Source: Bailinhaonella thermotolerans
GTDB lineage: Bacteria; Actinomycetota; Actinomycetes; Streptosporangiales; Streptosporangiaceae
Reading direction: 5' to 3'
DNA: 64,000 nucleotides
Assembly: GCF_003594875.1 (NCBI RefSeq)
Contig: NZ_QZEY01000017.1
Location: 124,001 to 188,000, forward strand
This document shows positions 60,290 to 64,000 of this stretch, piece by piece (position 1 is the first letter of the stretch; the number at the start of each line of letters is the position of its first letter). The notes below the pieces were generated by a model. That model ran no database searches and was not told the origin of the DNA. It worked only from the letters and a program-made list of their open reading frames with translations. The position numbers and the translations under genes are program-made.

Positions 60290-60489
60290 CGCCGGAGCGC
60301 GGCCGCCCGCGATCGGCGTGAATCCGTCCGCTGATCTCCCGGTCCCCGCCGATCCCGTCGCCTCCGGGCGGCGGTGGGCCGTCCTGGCGTGCTTGCCCTG
60401 CCCGGCCCTCCCCGGACGGTCCCCTTCCGCGCGCTCACGCGTTCGTCGTGACCGCGCGGCAAATGTCTGATCGCTGACGAGGTGAACAC

Positions 60490-63400
60490 ATGAGCGAGGA
60501 ACCACGGCGCAGCCCGCCTGGGGACTCCGGGGAGGGGGAGGCGTCCTCTCCCCTGGACGGGTTCGCCACCGCGCCGGACGCGGAGGCGACGCCGCCGGCG
60601 GCGAGCTCCGCGCGACCGGGCGAGGGCGGGCAGGACGCGGGCAAGCAGGCCGCGTCCTTCGGTAAGGACATGGCGATCGAGGCCGCCACCCACGGAGCCG
60701 GCCTGCCCACCGGGCCCGGAATGGAGATGGTCGGCGCCGCCATGGGCACCGACCCCGAAGGCGGGGCCCCGCCCGGCGCACCGCAGGAACAGTCCGACCC
60801 GCGCTCCGCCGCGCGGCGGCTCGCCACCGCCAAAGAGGCGTTCGCCGGCCAGCTCCGCGGCGGCGACACCGCGCCGGCGGCCGCGCGGGGCGACCGGGAC
60901 GAGCCGGGCACCAGCCTGTCGGACCGGCTCAAGGACAAGCTCGGCGACCTCGGCGCGGGCTCCGGCAAGGACACGCCCGGCGACGCGGCCGCCGACGGCC
61001 AGGAGGGCAAGCTCGCCCGGCTCAAGCACGACGCCGGGGTCATGGCCGGGCAGGCCGCGGGAAAGGCCGCCGACGAGTACGCCAAGAAGGCGGCGGCCGC
61101 GGCCTGGGGCGTCCCGCCACAGGTCACCCAGAAGGCCCTGGACGCCACCCGCAAGGTCCTCAACACCAAGACTGGGCAGAAGTTCCTCAACCGGTCGGTC
61201 GGCGGCAAGATCCTCAACTCCTCCAAGTTCGGGCGCTCCGTCAAGGAGGGCCTGGGCATCGGGGGGAAGAAGAGCCAGGAGCAGGGCCCGGGCGACGCCG
61301 CGGGCCAGGGTGACGCGGCCGGCAAGGTCCTGCGGTCCAAGTGGACCCTCGGCGTCGTCTTCGTCGTGCTGGTCAGCATGCTGCTGGTCGCCCTGCTCGA
61401 CGGGAACGCCACCGACCGGCGCAACCAGGTCCAGCCCGACCAGAAGGCCGAGAAGATCGCCGCCGAGTACATCCCGCCCGGCTGGCTGACCCTGCTGAAG
61501 AAGGCGGCCGACTCCACCCTCGACGAGGAGGACTGGGCCGTCGTCCCGTGGACGATCCTGGCCGGCATCGCCAAGGCGCAGACCGACTTCGGCCGGTTCA
61601 GCCCCTACGACGACGCCGACCGCGACCCCGACCGGCGCACCAAGGACGTCGGAGGCGGCGGCGGGGGCGGCGGCGGCGCGGACGTGCCCATCGGCCCGAC
61701 CACCGGCGCCGGGCCCGGCCCCATCGAGGGCGTCACCGGGCCGGGGAACAACACCTCCCTGTCGCCCGACCACCCGGCGCCCCCGGCGGGGAACCTGTCC
61801 CAGCAGCTCGGCTGGTACGTCTGGGCGCTGCGCATGCACGAGTCCGAGACCTGCATCAACAAGCCGGGCGGGCAGTACAAGTGCCGTAACGCCCAGACCG
61901 GGGCCTGCGGCGCCTACCAGTACCTCAAGTCCACCTGGAACAACTACAAGGGGTACGCGACCGCGTGCGACGCCCCGGCCGCGGTGCAGGATCGGCGCAA
62001 GATCGAGGACGTGCTCAAGGCCTGGAACCGGTACCACCAGTGGCAGAAGATCACGATGGCGCACTACTACCCGGCGTGGGCGAACTCGCCGGAGAAGTGG
62101 AACCAGAAGCCCGGCCCGTCCTACGTCGACAACCCGACCGCGTGGGGGTTCGTCGACGACGTCATGAACCGCATGCGCAAGGCGGCGCAGATCCATCCCC
62201 CCGGCAGCGGCCCGGACTCCGACTCGCCCGCCCCCTCCGGCTCACCGCGGGCGGCCGGCCTGACCGGCGGCGCCGCCGTACGGCAGGGCGTGTTCGCCGG
62301 TGACTGCGAGGTCAAGAACCCCGATCCGGAGATCGGGGGCAAGGACGGCCAGGGTGTGGGCCCGTTCCTGCTGACCCCGGCCGCGGCGGACCTGATGGAG
62401 GACGATGACCTGGATCCGCACAACCCGTGCGACGCGGCCGACTGGGTCGCCGACCGGCTCGCCGAGACCGCGCTGGCCGTGCACCGCGACGCCAACGCCC
62501 CGGAGTGGAAGCCCAACGGCGACGCCAAGGACATGGAGAACGCCCGCAAGTACTGGCGCCTGGTCATCGAACGGTCCGGCATCTTCATGGACCGGTCGGC
62601 CAGCACCGGGCAGGCGTGCGTGCTCCCGCCCGACGACGCGCAGGACGAGCGGTACCGCCAGTCGGTGTCCTACAAGATCGTGTATCTGTGGAGCTGCACC
62701 ATCGCGCGGGCCAGCGATCTGTACCTGGTCACCGGCGGCGCGTACGGCAACGGCGGCGCCTTCGACTACAAGGTCGAACAGGACCGCCGCGCACTCACCC
62801 GGATCCTGGTCGATGAGGCGCTCGGCGTCAGCTACGCCGCCAGCAAGTGGAAGACCGAGGGCTGCGACAACGGCTCCGACGACCGGCAGGGCATCTTCCC
62901 GATGACCAAGCAGGAGGCCAAGGCCGCCGGTGTGCAGGACCGCTGCGACGCGGCGGCCAACATCGTCGGCGCCGCCCGGCTCGTCGTCAGCGGCGAGCAG
63001 GTCAAGGTCGCCGCCAGGCCCAAGGACAAGGGCGTCTACCAGCCCATGCTGGGCGGCTGGGCCAAGCTCGGCATCGCCCTGGGCCGCGACGCCGACCTGT
63101 TCGCCACGGTCGGCCCCGGCACGGACTTCGAGCCCACCGACTCCTGCACCCGGGTGATGACCGGTTTCCTGACCAAGGTCGCCCCCCAGGCGGGCGCGTT
63201 CGCCGCGCTGACCGACCCGCCCCAGGCGTCCGAGCTGGGCTCCTGGCAGCAGAAGCTGCAGCAGGCCGCCGCGGCGGCCGGCGCCAAGGACCCCTCCACG
63301 GACCCGGCCTGCGTGATCGGCTCGTGGGCGCCGGGGTACAACGGCGCGCTGGCGCAGCTGGCCGCCGACCTGGCCGCCCCGACCAGCACCGGCCTGGACG

Positions 63401-64000
63401 CGGCCGCCCGCAAGAACCTGGACGGCCTGGGCAACTACTACCTGGCCGAGGAACGGGCGCTCAAGCCCAAGGACCCGGTTCCCGGCGAGGACTCCCTGGT
63501 GATCCCGCGCCTGGCGCCCAAGCCGCTCAAGGAGATCAACGCGCCGATCGATCCCGACGCGCTGGACGCCTACAGCGACCTGGGCGGGTCCAACGGGCCG
63601 CTCGGTCAGAAGGCCGTCGAGTACGCCTGGTTCTTCGGCGGGGTGATCGCCCCGTTCGACAGCGCCGGCAAGCGGATCGGCTCGCTGGCCGACGGCTCCG
63701 GCCCGGGCGGGCCCGGGGGCGGGGACGGCGGCGCGGGTGACGGCAGCGGGCCGCCGCAGGTCGAGGTCGGCCCCGACGGGTGCCCCGTCGAAGCGCCGCG
63801 CAACACCCTGCGCGAAGGCTCGGCCAAGATCGGCGTGCAGAAGCTGTGCGTGGACTCGGTCGACCGCGCGGCCACCCCCGAGGCGGCCAAGGCGATCAAG
63901 TGGGCGCTGACACACCTGGGCTGGCCGTACTCGCAGCCCAAGCGCATGGTGTGGGGGTGGGCGGACTGCTCCAGCTTCACCGCCCGCGCCTACAAGAACG
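60490..64000 (+). CDS. Multidomain peptidoglycan hydrolase of the conjugation system (3' end outside window)
   Basis: At least 1170 residues; the frame runs off the window. A charged cytoplasmic part of about 280 residues precedes one membrane helix (LGVVFVVLVSMLLVALL). A lytic-transglycosylase-like segment follows (VVPWTILAGIAKAQTDFGRFSP, about 350), then a second with WALRMHESETC and GACGAYQYLKSTWNNYKGY (about 445-490). Large external domains with Cys pairs lead to an NlpC/P60 endopeptidase start, ALTHLGWPYSQPK and ADCSSFTARAY with catalytic Cys near 1160. It would open the cell wall for the transfer channel, like VirB1. GAGGTGA precedes the ATG. Confidence 0.88.
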   Translation, partial: MSEEPRRSPPGDSGEGEASSPLDGFATAPDAEATPPAASSARPGEGGQDAGKQAASFGKDMAIEAATHGAGLPTGPGMEMVGAAMGTDPEGGAPPGAPQEQSDPRSAARRLATAKEAFAGQLRGGDTAPAAARGDRDEPGTSLSDRLKDKLGDLGAGSGKDTPGDAAADGQEGKLARLKHDAGVMAGQAAGKAADEYAKKAAAAAWGVPPQVTQKALDATRKVLNTKTGQKFLNRSVGGKILNSSKFGRSVKEGLGIGGKKSQEQGPGDAAGQGDAAGKVLRSKWTLGVVFVVLVSMLLVALLDGNATDRRNQVQPDQKAEKIAAEYIPPGWLTLLKKAADSTLDEEDWAVVPWTILAGIAKAQTDFGRFSPYDDADRDPDRRTKDVGGGGGGGGGADVPIGPTTGAGPGPIEGVTGPGNNTSLSPDHPAPPAGNLSQQLGWYVWALRMHESETCINKPGGQYKCRNAQTGACGAYQYLKSTWNNYKGYATACDAPAAVQDRRKIEDVLKAWNRYHQWQKITMAHYYPAWANSPEKWNQKPGPSYVDNPTAWGFVDDVMNRMRKAAQIHPPGSGPDSDSPAPSGSPRAAGLTGGAAVRQGVFAGDCEVKNPDPEIGGKDGQGVGPFLLTPAAADLMEDDDLDPHNPCDAADWVADRLAETALAVHRDANAPEWKPNGDAKDMENARKYWRLVIERSGIFMDRSASTGQACVLPPDDAQDERYRQSVSYKIVYLWSCTIARASDLYLVTGGAYGNGGAFDYKVEQDRRALTRILVDEALGVSYAASKWKTEGCDNGSDDRQGIFPMTKQEAKAAGVQDRCDAAANIVGAARLVVSGEQVKVAARPKDKGVYQPMLGGWAKLGIALGRDADLFATVGPGTDFEPTDSCTRVMTGFLTKVAPQAGAFAALTDPPQASELGSWQQKLQQAAAAAGAKDPSTDPACVIGSWAPGYNGALAQLAADLAAPTSTGLDAAARKNLDGLGNYYLAEERALKPKDPVPGEDSLVIPRLAPKPLKEINAPIDPDALDAYSDLGGSNGPLGQKAVEYAWFFGGVIAPFDSAGKRIGSLADGSGPGGPGGGDGGAGDGSGPPQVEVGPDGCPVEAPRNTLREGSAKIGVQKLCVDSVDRAATPEAAKAIKWALTHLGWPYSQPKRMVWGWADCSSFTARAYKN

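Larger units (their letters stand above)
60109..60489. other. Intergenic region with a strong terminator and repeats
   Basis: 381 bases without a gene. They contain an 18-bp hairpin at 60151-60198 and three 17-bp direct repeats at 60239-60289, both listed separately. Confidence 0.6.

Overview
The window is very GC-rich (clearly above 70% by eye), with strong G/C third-position codon bias, many GTG starts, leaderless genes and actinobacterial families such as ANTAR, DUF2510 and a P-loop-less PriA. It comes from an actinomycete; a Streptosporangiales host is plausible but not proven. The bulk of the content is not core chromosome. It reads as the backbone of a large self-transmissible element (megaplasmid or very large ICE) that carries its own transcription, replication and transfer genes.

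Layout. (1) 1-26 kb: three sigma-70-type factors, two SNF2-type ATPases, a DnaB helicase, a delta-prime-like clamp-loader subunit, a 25-residue-repeat protein, a pair of NERD-domain membrane proteins, a class II (B12-dependent) ribonucleotide reductase and several small unrecognised proteins. A MarR/deazaflavin-type reductase cassette (15.9-17.1 kb) sits inside as cargo. (2) 26-35.1 kb: an island of ordinary chromosomal-type genes: dehalogenase-like hydrolase, GAF-ANTAR protein, FAD monooxygenase with divergent TetR, two NmrA-like proteins and an AraC regulator. It also holds broken genes: a gamma-glutamyl-ligase (CofE/FbiB) fragment, a tetR pseudogene and an IS3 transposase remnant. A 39-bp 3' fragment of tRNA-Pro, followed by a terminator, marks a probable att site at 27.49-27.52 kb. 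(3) 35.2-37.3 kb: a duplicated-domain hypothetical and a first DnaN-like clamp. (4) 37.6-41.6 kb: a compact lasso-peptide operon of precursor, cyclase, RRE, protease and a PIMT-family methyltransferase, with no ABC exporter. (5) 41.7-53.7 kb: membrane and helical-repeat proteins, a PriA-like protein, a second DnaN-like clamp, a metallophosphoesterase, a RecB/Cas4-type nuclease and a full-length but altered release-factor-2 homologue. (6) 53.9-64 kb: conjugation genes: a coupling ATPase with membrane segments, small membrane proteins, a TcpC/VirB8-like protein and a multidomain peptidoglycan hydrolase cut by the window end.

How it fits together. The replication proteins (DnaB, delta-prime, two clamps, PriA, NrdJ) suggest partial replisome autonomy. 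The conjugation block is the transfer machine, and the lasso operon and hydrolases are cargo. The most interesting signal I found by reading is a recurring promoter-like hexamer [G/C]ACG[G/C]T or close variants. It lies 6-8 nt before leaderless ATGs, or about 26-60 nt before Shine-Dalgarno starts, at some twenty backbone genes. The recognisable cargo genes instead use the usual TAnnnT. This could be a promoter class read by one of the element's own sigma factors.
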